This document shows positions 22,701-34,700 of a stretch of DNA of 64,000 nt, piece after piece (position 1 is the stretch's first letter; the number at the start of each line of letters is the position of its first letter). Below the pieces are notes generated by a model. It saw only the letters and a program-made list of their open reading frames with translations. It was not told the origin of the DNA and ran no database searches. Origin of the DNA: Hordeum vulgare subsp. vulgare (Eukaryota > Streptophyta > Magnoliopsida > Poales > Poaceae); NCBI RefSeq assembly GCF_904849725.1, contig NC_058518.1, positions 216,640,741 through 216,704,740 of the forward strand. The letters are read 5' to 3'. The translations under genes were made by a program, and so were the position numbers.

Positions 22701-25700
22701 AGGAGGTGACACAAATTGTGTCGATGTTGATGCACTTGAGGAAGACGGCTGAGACCCTGATGTGTCATCGACATCCGCGTTGTCGGCGTAGTCGTCGTGA
22801 CCGTGACCATCATCTTGATTGTCGTCGTCACTATGCGCCTCGTTGTCGATGTTGTCGTCGAGATCTCCGCCTGTGTCGTGCGCGGCGTTGTCACTATCTC
22901 CTTGCGACCTATGCGCGTCGTCGTCGGTGTCGGCACCATGATGATTACTACCATTGTGGTCACCTTGGTTGGGCGTCTTGCCAACCACCTGGACATCCTC
23001 CCCTGCATCATCATCAGTTGGAAATTCAACCGTGAATATGTTACCATTTGGAGCACCGTCGGCTGCTGCACTCCAATTCCACGCTTTGTTTTCTTCAAAC
23101 ACGACGTCGCGTGAAATCCGTAGACGCTTGGTTTGTGGATCATAGAAGCGGCATGCCTTGGTGCCGGAACTCCTCTCGTATCCGATGAACACCATCTTGG
23201 TGCTACGATCGGCAAGCTTTGAGAGACGCGGCTCCGCCGTCTTCACATGTGCCACAAACTCGAACGTCCGTAGATGAGACACATTCGGCTTACGTCCGTA
23301 AATTGCTTCATACGGAGTCTTGCCGATCACCGCCTTCGTTGGAGCCCGGTTGAGAAGATAGACCGCCGTCGAGACAGCTTCTGCCCAAAAGGTCCCCGGC
23401 AGGTTCTTGCTCTTGAGTAAACTCCTTGCCATGTCAACGACGGTTCGATTGCGCCTTTCAACGACCCCATTCTGCTGCGGCATGTAAGGTGTCGTGAGGA
23501 ACCTCTTTATGCCAATCTTCTCGCAGTAGTCGTTGAACTCATTCGACGTAAACTCTCCGCCGCGATCTGTCCGTAGAGCGCGAACCTTCAGGTTGTGTTC
23601 CATCTCTGTTGCAGCCTTCAACTTCTTGAATGCTTCAAACGCCCCATCTTTAGACCGTAGGAGAACGACCCACATATATCTCAAGTAGTCGTCTACCACA
23701 AGGAAGAAATACTTCTTTCCAGCGTGAGTTGCCGGGGTGATAGGGCCACATAGATCACCATGGAGCAACTCGAGTGCATCACTTGCACGATAGGTAGACT
23801 GAGCAGGGAATGGCCTGCGGTGCTGTTTTCCAACCAAGCACCCGTCACATACTCGATCAACATGGTCGATAACTGGCATCCCGGATACCATCTCCATCTT
23901 TGACATCTTCTTCAAGGCGTAGAAGTTAACGTGTCCAAATCTAGCATGCCATAACCACGAATCATCATCACTCTTGGCGAGCCAACACTCCGGTTGAGAT
24001 TGATCAAGGTTGAGGATATATAGCCTATTCCGCGTGCGATTAACACGAGCTAGCACGTTTCGGAGGTTGTCGAAGATCGTCATCACTCCGCTCTCGATAT
24101 TCACCTTGCATCCATTCTCGTCAAGCTTCCCAATAGAGATGATGTTGTTGCGCAGCCGTGGGATGTAGTACACTCCGGTGAGTATGCGATGTTCGCCTTG
24201 AAGAACCTCAAAGAGGACAGATCCTTGCCCGCAAATCTCCACAGTTGAACCATCACCGAACTTGACCGAGCCTTCAACATCGTATTCCAGCTCGAGGAAT
24301 TTCTCCTTGCACCCCGTCATGTGGTTACTGGCACCCGTGTCGAGATACCACGACACGTTCTGATCACCGGATAACTTTGGTGTCACTTTTTCCTCATGAA
24401 GTAGCACCTTCCGGCTTGGTTTCACAACCACCGTTTCAGCGAGATCACAAACTTCGGCCATCAGAAGACCTGGACCTTCGTCTTCCTGCTTTGCCAAATT
24501 TGCCTTGATCTCCCGCTTGTTAGGCTTTGGACAATCCTTCGCAAAGTGACCCATCTTATTACAGTTATAGCACTTGACCTCGGACAAGTCCAAGTTCCGT
24601 GGTTTCTGCTCTTTAGATTGGCCCGCCTTACCACGACCTTGTGGTTTGCCTTTTCCTTTGCCTTTTCCGGTTTGTCCATCGCCCTTCGTGTTGCTTGAGC
24701 CTTCGCCACCGTCACGCCTTCCTTTGCTACTTGGGGCCTCCCAATCTGCGCGCGAGTACATGAGTTGGTCACTACCTCCTCCTTTGCCTTTCCGACAGCC
24801 ACGAGCATTCTCTTCCCATGTCCGCAATCGTCCGATCGCCTCCGTTATGGTCATGTCGTCGATGTCGTAAAGTTGCTCGAGCGTGCCGATGATGTACGTG
24901 AATTTATCAGTGACAGAACTGAAAAACTTCTCCACGATCTCGGTCTCATCGAGCTTTGCACCAAGCGCGCGGATCTCTCCCACCAAAGTAGTAAGACGCA
25001 TGGCGTAGTCATTCACCGATTCAGTTTCCTCCATCTGCAACTTGTGAAATTGGCGCTTCAGCACTTGTGCCCGTGCCTTGGTGACGCGATCTTCTCCGAT
25101 CCTCATCTCCTTGAGTGCGTTCCACGGCTCTCTTGCCGTCTCGAACTCCGCCAATGTCATTAGCACGGAATCCGGCATAGACTGGGCTATGGCGGCCATG
25201 GCACCTTCGTCGCGCTCCTCGTCGACGTCGTCGTCCGTGATGGCCTCCCACACTCGAAGGGTTCGGAGAATAATCTTCATCTTCACCGCCCACACGCCAT
25301 AGTTGGCGTCGGTGAGCATCGGGTACTGGATGGGGATGTTGCAATGCGCCTGGACGTTGGCGCCGCTCGTTCCTCCACCACTCGTTGCTGACTTGCCGCC
25401 CTTCTTCACCTTGTCGCCGTTCTTGTTCGCCTTCGGACCGCCTTTGCCGGACTTGACCGACTCAGCGTCGCTGTCCGTCATCGTAGATCGTAGATCGTCG
25501 AGGCTCTAGATACCAATTGTTGGCTTTTGAACGTGCGTATGTAGCTGTACAGGCGTGCCTACGCGATTCTTGCTTCGGCCGGCTACTTGACGGAACTTGC
25601 GTAACTAGCGACACGAATAAAACTGATCGATGGATTTGATGGCTAAAGGCCCGTGTCGTGCCTTTGCTTTGTATTGCTTTTCGTTTTTCTGGTGTTACAA

Positions 25701-28700
25701 TCAACACCCCTAGGGTGTCTTTTATACACGTCCACAAGGGACTATGGAAATAGACTAGGACTAGGAATCCTAATACTACTAGGACTTGGTTTGGCTTTCT
25801 TTCCTAATCCTAAAGAAACAACATGATTAACTTCTACATGGTTGACTTCCACCTTGCCGTCTTCGATGCATTCACGAATGAAATGATAGCGGATGTCAAT
25901 GTGTTTGCTTCTGTCGTGATGCACCGGGTTCTTATTGAGTGCTATCGCCGACTTGTTGTCGACGCGCAGCTTTGCCTTCGTCGGAGTGTCGCCGGTGAGC
26001 TCCCTGAGGAGTCTACAAAGCCACACGCCCTGGCAGGCTGCGGTTGCAGCCGCCATATACTCAGCCTCGCAAGACGAGATGGTGACCACCTTCTGCTTGT
26101 GAGATGTCCACGTGATCGGAATGGAGTTGAGGAAGATCACTCCCGTCGTGCTCCGCCGATCGTCAACATCGCCGGCGTGATCGCTGTCGCTGTAGCCGAT
26201 CACCTCCGACGCTGCTGCTTTTCCTATCTTGTAGCAACAGCCATGGTTCATCGTGCTACTGACGTAGCGCAGTATTTGCTTGACCGCCGCCCAGTGCGCC
26301 GCCGTGGGCGCCTCCAGATACCTGCTTACAATCCCAACGGAGAAGGAGATATCTGGCCTTGTGTTGCAGAGATACCGCAGGCTCCCTACAATGCTTCTGT
26401 ACCGCGTGGCGTCTACTAGCTCGCCGGCGCCAGTCTTGCCAATCTTCAGACGCACCTGCATCGGGGTATCTGCAGGATTGCAACCCCTCATTCCTGCAGC
26501 ATCCAAGATCTTGGCTGCGTACGCACTCTGACAGATGGTTATTCCGTCGGCGTTCTGCTGCACTTCTATGCCGAGGTAGTAGCACAGAAGTCCGAGATCA
26601 CTCATGTCAAACAGCTCCTTCATCTGCTCCTTGAATGCTGTGATCTCGTCGCTGTCGGCGCCGGTGATGATCAAGTCGTCCACATAGACGCCGACCAGCA
26701 GTGTTGTCGTCCCCGTGCCCCTCCTGTATACAGCATGCTCAAGGGGGCTGCGCTCGAAGCCGAGTGACACGAGCGATGCGTCGAGCTTAGCATTCCACGC
26801 CCTCGGTGCCTGTTTCAGGCCATATAGCGCCTTCCGGAGCCGCAGAACCCTTCCTTCGTCGCCGCCGATCACAAAACCTGGCGGCTGATGCACGTACACT
26901 TCTTCTTGGAGGACACCGTTGAGGAAAGCAGACTTGACGTCCATGTGATGAACTTGCCATCCTCGGTGAGCAGCAAGTGCTAGCAGCAACCGTGCCGTTT
27001 CCATGCGTGCCACCGGAGCGAAGACCTCGTCGTAGTCCACGCCTTGCCGCTGCGCGTACCCCTTCGCCACCAGCCTGGCCTTGTACTTCGTCGTGTTGCC
27101 GGCGGCGTCCCGCTTGATCTTGTAAACCCACTTGAGCCCTATAGCTCTGTGGCAGTGGGGTAGTGCAACAGGTTCCCATGTCTGGTTGTCACGGATCGCT
27201 TTGAGCTCAGCGTCCATGGCGCGCTTCCAGTGCACTTCGTCGAGCGCCTCTTCCACACTTTCTGGTTCCTCAGCAGCCATCAAACACAGCCCGACCTGGT
27301 CTTCCCTCGCAACCGCGTCCAGTTCCGCGAGAACATGTTTCATCTTGCGGTAGTGGGCTGGAGTGTGATCCAGATCGTGGCGATCATCGTCGTTGTCCGG
27401 TGGCGTGGCCCAACCATCCTCAACGGAGACAGGTGACGCCCCTGTTGAGATCACTGGGGGCGAGCCTGCGACTCCGAAGGAAAAGGGACCAACTCTGACG
27501 GGCGTTGCAGTAGCAGGGGCCGCCGGGGTGCTGATTCGTGCTGGTGAGGACTGTGGAGTGGGGTCTTCGTCGTTGTAGGTGACCACGAGGTGTTCGACGG
27601 AAGGTGCACCTCCTTCGTTGGTCGTGGTCGTCCAGTCCCACCTCCTTTGCTCCTCGAAGGTGACATCGCGGGATATGATCACCCGATTGCTTGCCGGATC
27701 AAAAGACCCTGTAGGCCTTGGATCCCTCCTCATACCCGATGAAAATCGCCAGCGTCTAGCGATCGGCCAGTTTGTCGATGCCGGGGCCGAGTCGCTTCAC
27801 ATGTGCTATGCAGCCGAACACCCGGAGGTGGTGCACAGCCGGCTTCTGCTTGTGCCAGGCCTCGTATGGTGTCATTCCATCGAGGCTTCGCGTGGGTGCC
27901 CGATTGAGGAGGTATACCGCAGTTTTCACTGCCTCTCCCCAGAACGTCGCCGGTACATCCATGGCCTTCAGCAGACAGCGCGCCATCTCGACCACAGTCT
28001 GGTTCCGCCGCTCGACCACCCCGTTTTGCTGGGGTGTATAAGGCGCGGTGGTGCAGTGCTTGATTCCCTCGTCGTCGCAGTGCTTGCGGAAGGCGATCGA
28101 GTTGAACTCGCCACCTCGATCCGATCGGAACGCAAGCAGGCTGCAGTTGGATTCGGCTTCAGCTCGTGCCTTGATCTTTCTGAAGCGATCAAACGCCTCG
28201 TCCTTGGTTTGCAGCACCTCAAGCCACATGTATCGTGAGTAATCATCCACGATCAGGAGGAAGTAGCGATTTCCCCCTGCTGTCGCCGGTTTGATCGGCC
28301 CACAGAGATCGCTGTGGACGAGCTCCAGGGCACGCTCCGCCCAGTACGCCGTGCTCTGCGGGAACGGCAGTCGATGCTGTTTTCCCAGGGCGCAGCCGTC
28401 GCAGACTTGGTCGACGCGGTCGATGGCGGGGATGCCGTTTGCCATGTTCAGGCGACCCAGATCACGCAGCGCGCGGAAATTCAGGTGACCGTAGCGTCCG
28501 TGCCACAGTCACGCCTCGTCCGTGCCGCGCGCCAGCAGGCAGACGGGGCGACCTGCCGTCAGGTGGAGTACGTACAGCCGGCCCCCGTTCCTCTGAACAC
28601 GAGCAATGAGGCGGCCTTCCTGGTCGTGGATGCGCAGCAAGCCGCCGCGAATGCTGATCTCACAGCCGAGCTCGTCCATCTGGCCCAGGCTGATGATGTT

Positions 28701-31700
28701 GCTCCGGAGTCAAGGGATGAAGTACACATCCGACAGCGTCAGATGTTCACCGTTGCGGCGCTCGAACAGAATGGTGCCCCTTCCCTCAATCTGCATGTCG
28801 TTGCCGTCGCCGAGCCGCACTGACCCGCGTACGCCAGTGTCGAGATCGGAGAAGATTTCCCGGCACCCGGACATGTGGTTGCTTGCACCAGTGTCCAGGT
28901 ACCAGGACAAGACGCAGTGCTCGTTGGTGGGAGCTGGGCGCGCGTGGGAGCGCTCCTCGTTGAGGAGGACACGTTCGACCGGGCAATCTGGCGCTCTGGA
29001 GAGGGAGCTGACGGTGGCCAGAAGGAGGGACGTCTCCGTGTCCTCCCCTTCGCCGCGCGCCAGATTTGCCTGCTCCTTGCGCTCCCGACGTGGCTCGGTG
29101 CAATGCTTGGAGAAGTGGCCAAGCTTGTTACAATTGTAACACTTGACCTGGGACATATCTCGCTCCCCGTTGGGCGCGCCGTCGCGCCCGCCGCCTTGGC
29201 CTCCGCCTCGGCGGTTTTGTTGCTTGCCTCGGCGACGATTCTGTGCGCCGCCTTGCCCACCCGGCCCCGCTGGTGCACCGGAGCCGTTGCCGCAGCCCTG
29301 GCCGCCGTTCTGGCCCTGGCCGCGCTGATTCTTCCGCGCGTGCCACTGTGCCTCTGTCAGCAGCAGCTGTCCGCCGCTGCCTCCACCTTGATCGTTGGTG
29401 AGGTAGCGTTCCTCGGCAGACCGCAAGCGGCCGACCAGCTCTTCGACAGAGAGCGTGTTGAGATCGAGCATCGTCTCGATGGCGAGGGCGATCTGCATGT
29501 AACGAGACGGGACGACGCGCAGGAACTTTTGGACCACTCTCACCTCTTCCATAGCATCGCCAAGGGAGCGGAGGTTGTTGACGAGCGATGTGATCCGCAT
29601 GCCGAAAGCATCGAGCGTCTCGCCGTCGCGGAAGGTGATCGCCTCAAACTCCGAACGCAGTCGCTGCGCCGTTGCCTCGCGGACGCGCCCAACACCCATG
29701 CGCATGGTCTTGATTGTGTCCCAGGCCTCCTTCGCCGTCTTCTTCACTACGATTGCTCCTACCATCTCTGGTGGAACAGATCGCAGGATCGCTGCCAGCG
29801 CCGCCTTGTCGTTGGGAATGCTGGAGGGTTCTCCCTCGACAGCATTCCACATCAGATTTGCTTCCATATTGATTTCCATCAACATGGACCACTCAAAGTA
29901 ATTCGTTGGTGTGAGCATCGGCCATACCGTGGTGCCGCCCGGAACGAGGCGCTCCTGGATCGTGCGTTCGTGCACGACGATCTCCTTGCCACGCCTGCGG
30001 CTGCGACCACGGCTACGACCGCGGTCTGGAGTTACGGAGCGGGCACCATCGTTGCCGCTCCCTCCAGCAGTGCCCCTCGCCGTCGTGACGCTTGCAGTCG
30101 TTGGAGTGCCTCCTGGGGATGTCGCGCCGACCATGGTTCCCGTTGGATCGACGCGGCTCTGATGCCGCTTGTTGGAACCAGGAGCTCCGGCGAGCTCTTA
30201 GCCTAAACTGCCTGCTAGTCTCTCTCTCTCTCACGATGGTTCTCTGACGAAAAACGGGAGGAAGAAGAACAGGAGCTTTTGTGCTGTGAACTGGTACAGC
30301 TTTTCTCACTTTCTATTCCGAATATAAACTGAGTTTACAAAGAACGGATCAACCCACACCCGAGCAGACCGGCCGTGCCATCCCACGACGCTCGGATCGT
30401 GCGAGTGATGTGCTTGCCGCGCAAGTCCCGCATGCCATCCCATGCGCTTATCCCGGCAGCACCTAGCTAACTAGCTAACATAAAGACTAACAGAAACCCT
30501 AAGAATCGGTCTACCCCTGAACTAACTCTCGAAGAGGTTTGATCAGGTGGTTTATTCTGAAAGCAAAACTAGCCTATCTAAAACCCAGGCGAGGAACTAC
30601 TTGAGTCCAACAATACCATCCATGTCCAGCATGGCTGGTTCAAGCAATAGTTGCAAAAACTAAACCAAGTAAACAAACTGCCAGTGGGTTTCATAAGCAG
30701 TAGTTATTATGAACCAATATGTGTGTGTTAGGCTAATATATTTTATTACTTTATATAGTTTAGGCAGAAATTCTAGCTGACTAGGAAATGAACTTAGATG
30801 CTTGCTAGATGCAAATCAGGAAAAGGAGTTACAGTTTCTACAGGATATTTTATAAACAAATAGGAAATGGCTAAAAAGTCAAGTCACTAAATATACAAAC
30901 TGTAAATGACGATGAACAGGATTTCAATCAATACCTTTTTGAAGAATGTTGAATATGAGTTGTCCCATACAAGCTTGTACGATCCAGCAAAAACAGTGCA
31001 AAAGTTACCCTGTGGAAGACAAACGAAATGTTAAGTACTAGAAGAGCAGATATGGGACAAACATTACCCTGCTTAAATCATTCCCTAGTCAACCGGTTGG
31101 GATTGTACAACTAGCAATTTATTAGCAAAACCATATGTTTTCACATTTTTCTGAACCAAAACTGTACGGGAGCCACCACAGTAAATTTTATTGCAATATA
31201 TACAAAACAAATGACTAAGCCATCAATAATATTGGATAGAGGTATAAATTTGGGTGGTTGGACAATAGTAATCAACTATGGTGCCTAACTGCACACGTTT
31301 CTGATTGCCTGATGATGAACCGAAGGTCTAAATCAAGGTGGGATTCATACTTTTGATTGATTGATTACCGTTGCATTAATGGTTCAAATGGCCAACAGAC
31401 CATGTGGTTCTCTTACTGTGGCCCATGTTATGACGGCAGAAGATGTATTCCACTAGCCTAAACATGCAAACTGCTATGCTAACAATAATACAAAATTTGA
31501 CTGATCGTAAGTCGAACACATAAATATGCTAATGTTATTAAACCCTTTTTTGGAAGTAACTCACTTTGAATGAAAACTATATTGATTGGACTACAAACCT
31601 GAAAAGTAGAATATTTTGAAGCAAAAGAGAAGCATTAAAGTGAACTCACTTGGTCAGCTTCATAACGTCGATAGGGAAGAATCAACTGGAAAACATATAC

Positions 31701-34700
31701 ATTCATTAGAGAAAACAATTAACACATATAAAGGTGAAAATAAATTTATAGAACATGTATACGGAACAGTCAGAACATCGATGCTTCCAAAGTTCCATGA
31801 CTCCCAACGTTTCGAACCTTACAAGGTCTCTCGGACTCCGAACCGCAACCCTCTTTAGAAACTCGGTTCTAAGGAGGGGGGGCTCTTCTTGAGTTTATTC
31901 AAGTGGGGAGTGAATGAGTTACATGCCCATGGGAAGCTATTTATAGCCTAGGGACCATTGACAAATGACAAATGCTACCCTTGAGATGAGGAGGTGGGAG
32001 GGTAATCTTTGGTCATGAGTCAATGGGATCCTAGTAGGCTAGGAGGGAAATTGTGGCCCATGGGAGGGGGAATTCCCTCCACCATAGCTTTCTGGCTTGG
32101 GCTCCTTTGCCGTCATCTTTCACTTGGTCTTTTATCTTCTCTTCTTCCATCGACTTGTTGACCATGAGGGTTCAGTTGGACTTTTGTTGACCCGGGCGGC
32201 TTGCTTTGGTTCATGGAGCTTGATTAGACTTTTGTTGGCCACCTTGGACTTGGATTGACCATCTTTGTGGGTGGCATCTAGGACTCGGGTGGGACCCAGG
32301 TTATAATTTTAGCTATTCTGTCAACACATATTCTCTTGTATAGGAACTTGCATACAAGTTGGTAGTTGAGGACTTAGTTCTAAACGTTATCAACGCGCAT
32401 GCCCCACAAATAGGCCACAACGAGAACACCAAGAGGGAGTTCCGAGAAGGCCTGGGAAGGCCTGGAGGACATGGTTAGGAGTGTACCAACTGGCGAGAGA
32501 CTCTTCATAGAAGGTGATCTCAATGGCCATGTGGGCACATCTAACACAAGTTTTGAAGGGGTGCACGGGGGCCTTGGCTATGGCATCAGGAATCAAGAAG
32601 GAGAAGATGTCTAAAGCTTTGCGCTAGCCTACGACATGATCGTAGCTAACACCCTCTTTAAGAAGAGATAATCACATCTAGTGACTTTTAGTAGTGGTCA
32701 GCACTTCAGCCAGATTGATTTCATCCTCTCGAGAAGAGAAGACAGACGTGCGTGCCTAGATTGTAAGGTGATACCTGGAGAGTGTTGTCCCTCAGCATAA
32801 GCTTGTGGTTGCTGACGTGCCTAGATTGTAAGGTGATACCTGGAGAGTGTTGTCCCTCGGCATAAGCTTGTGGTTGCTGACCTCCGCTTTCAAGTCGCTA
32901 GAACGAAGTGGTGGAAGCTCAAGGGAGAGGTAGCTCAAGTGTTCAAGGAGAGGGTCATTGAGGAGGGTCCTTGGGAGGAAGGACGTGATGTAGACAACAT
33001 GTGAAGGAAGATGGCGACTTGCATTCGTAAGGTGGCCTCAGAGGAGTTTGGAGTGTCCAGGGGAAGTAGAAGCGAAGCTAAACATACCTGGTGGTGGAAC
33101 GATCATGTCCAGAAGGCGATTAAGGAGAAGAAAAAATGTTTCAGACTCTATAAGATGGCGTATGAGGACCTCTACCAGCGGTTAGACACGAAGGAAGGCG
33201 AAAGGGGCATCTATAAGATGGCCAAGATTGGAGAGAGGAAGACGATGGATGTTGACCAAATCAAATTCATCGAGGATGGAGCAGATCAACTCCTCGTGAA
33301 GAACGAGGAGATCAAGCAAAGATGGCGGGAGTACTTTGACAAGTTGTTCAATGGGGAGAGTAAGAGCTCATCATTGAACTGGACGACTGGAGATGGCCTC
33401 GGGGACATAGTGATTGTATGGCTAACCAAGCTTTTCAACCTCATATTTCGGGCAAACAAGATGCCAGAAGAATGGAGGCGGAGTATATTAGTACCACTCT
33501 TCAAAAACAAGGGGGGTGTTCAGAGTTATACTAATTACCGTGAAATTAAGCAATAAGCCATACAATGAAGCTATGGGAGAGAGACAATGAGCACCGCTTA
33601 AAAAGAATGACAAGCATGACCAAAAACCACATTGGTTTTATGCGTGAGAGGTCAACCATGGAAGCCATTTTCTTGGTATGAAAAATTATGAAAAGATGTA
33701 GCGAGCAAAAAAAAGGACTTGCATATGGTGTTCATTGACTTGGAGAAGGCCTATTATTAGATACCACGGAATGTCATGTGAGGGGCCTTGGAGAAACACA
33801 AAGTCCTAGCAAAGTACATTACCCTCATCAAGGACATGTACGAGAATGTTGTGACAAGTGTTCGAACAAGTGATGGTGACACTGATGACTACTTCCTGAT
33901 TAAAATAGGACTGCACCAACGGTCGGCTTTGAGCTCTCATCTTTTTGCCTTGGTGATGGATGAGGTCACAAGGGATATACAAGGAGATATCCCATGGTGT
34001 ATGCTCTTTGCGGATGATGTGGTGCTAGTTGATGATAGTCGGACGGGGGTCAGCATGAAGTTAGAGCTTCGGAGACAAACCTTGGAATTGGAAGATTTTA
34101 GACTTAGTAGAACTAAAACCGAGTACATGAAGTGCGGTTTTAGTACTACTAGGCACTAGGAGGAGGAGGTTAGCCTGGATGGGCAGGTGGTGCCTCAGAA
34201 GGACACCTTTCGATATTTGGAGTCAATGATGCGGAAGGTTGGGGATATCGATGAAGATGTGAACCACTGAATTAAAGTCAGATGGATGAAGTGGCACCAA
34301 GCTTCTGGCATTCTCTGTGACAAGAGAGTGCCACAAAAGCTAAAAGGCAAGTTCTATAGGACGGCAGTTCAACCCAATGTTGTATGACGCCGAGCGTTAC
34401 CGACTAAAAGACGACATGTGCAGCGGTTAAGTGTGGCACAGATGCGCATGTTGAGATGGATGTGTAGCCATACAAAGAACGACCGAGTCCGAAATGATGA
34501 TATACGAGATAAGAGTTGGGATAGCGCCGATTGATGAGAAGCTTGTCCAACATCTTCTGAGATGGTTTGGACATATTTAGCGCAGGCCTCCAGAAGCTCT
34601 AGTGCATAGCGGACGGCTAAAGCATGCTGATAATGTCAGAAGAGGTCGTGGTATACCGAATCTGACATGGGAGAAGTCCGTAAAGAGAGATTTGATGCTG

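Larger units (their letters stand above)
20707..25838 (-). mobile_element. Inner Ty1/copia retrotransposon nested in the outer copia
   Basis: LTRs at 20,707-21,027 and 25,518-25,838, both 321 bp and differing at 4 positions; flanked by TGGTC and TGGTT, a 5 bp target duplication with one change. With the substitution rate often used for grass LTRs (1.3e-8 per site per year) this is roughly half a million years, younger than its host element, as nesting requires. Same orientation as the outer copia and as the host gene. It inserted in the C-terminal RNase H codons of the outer pol. Confidence 0.94.
20084..30612 (-). mobile_element. Complete Ty1/copia retrotransposon in intron 12, with nested copia
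   Basis: LTRs at 20,084-20,574 and 30,170-30,612 are flanked by a perfect 5 bp target duplication ATACC (20,079-20,083 and 30,613-30,617). Transcription is leftward, the same sense as the host gene. Without the nested element (5.1 kb) the copy is about 5.4 kb, normal for a small copia. The LTRs differ by about 8 substitutions plus a 49-50 bp indel, suggesting insertion well under 1-2 million years ago. gag, protease, integrase and RT-RNase H are all present but broken by three nonsense codons and one frameshift. Confidence 0.93.

Noticed and set aside
28875..30206. 443-codon plus-strand ORF
   Set aside because: Antisense to the outer copia gag; an artefact of GC-rich codons without stops on the other strand.
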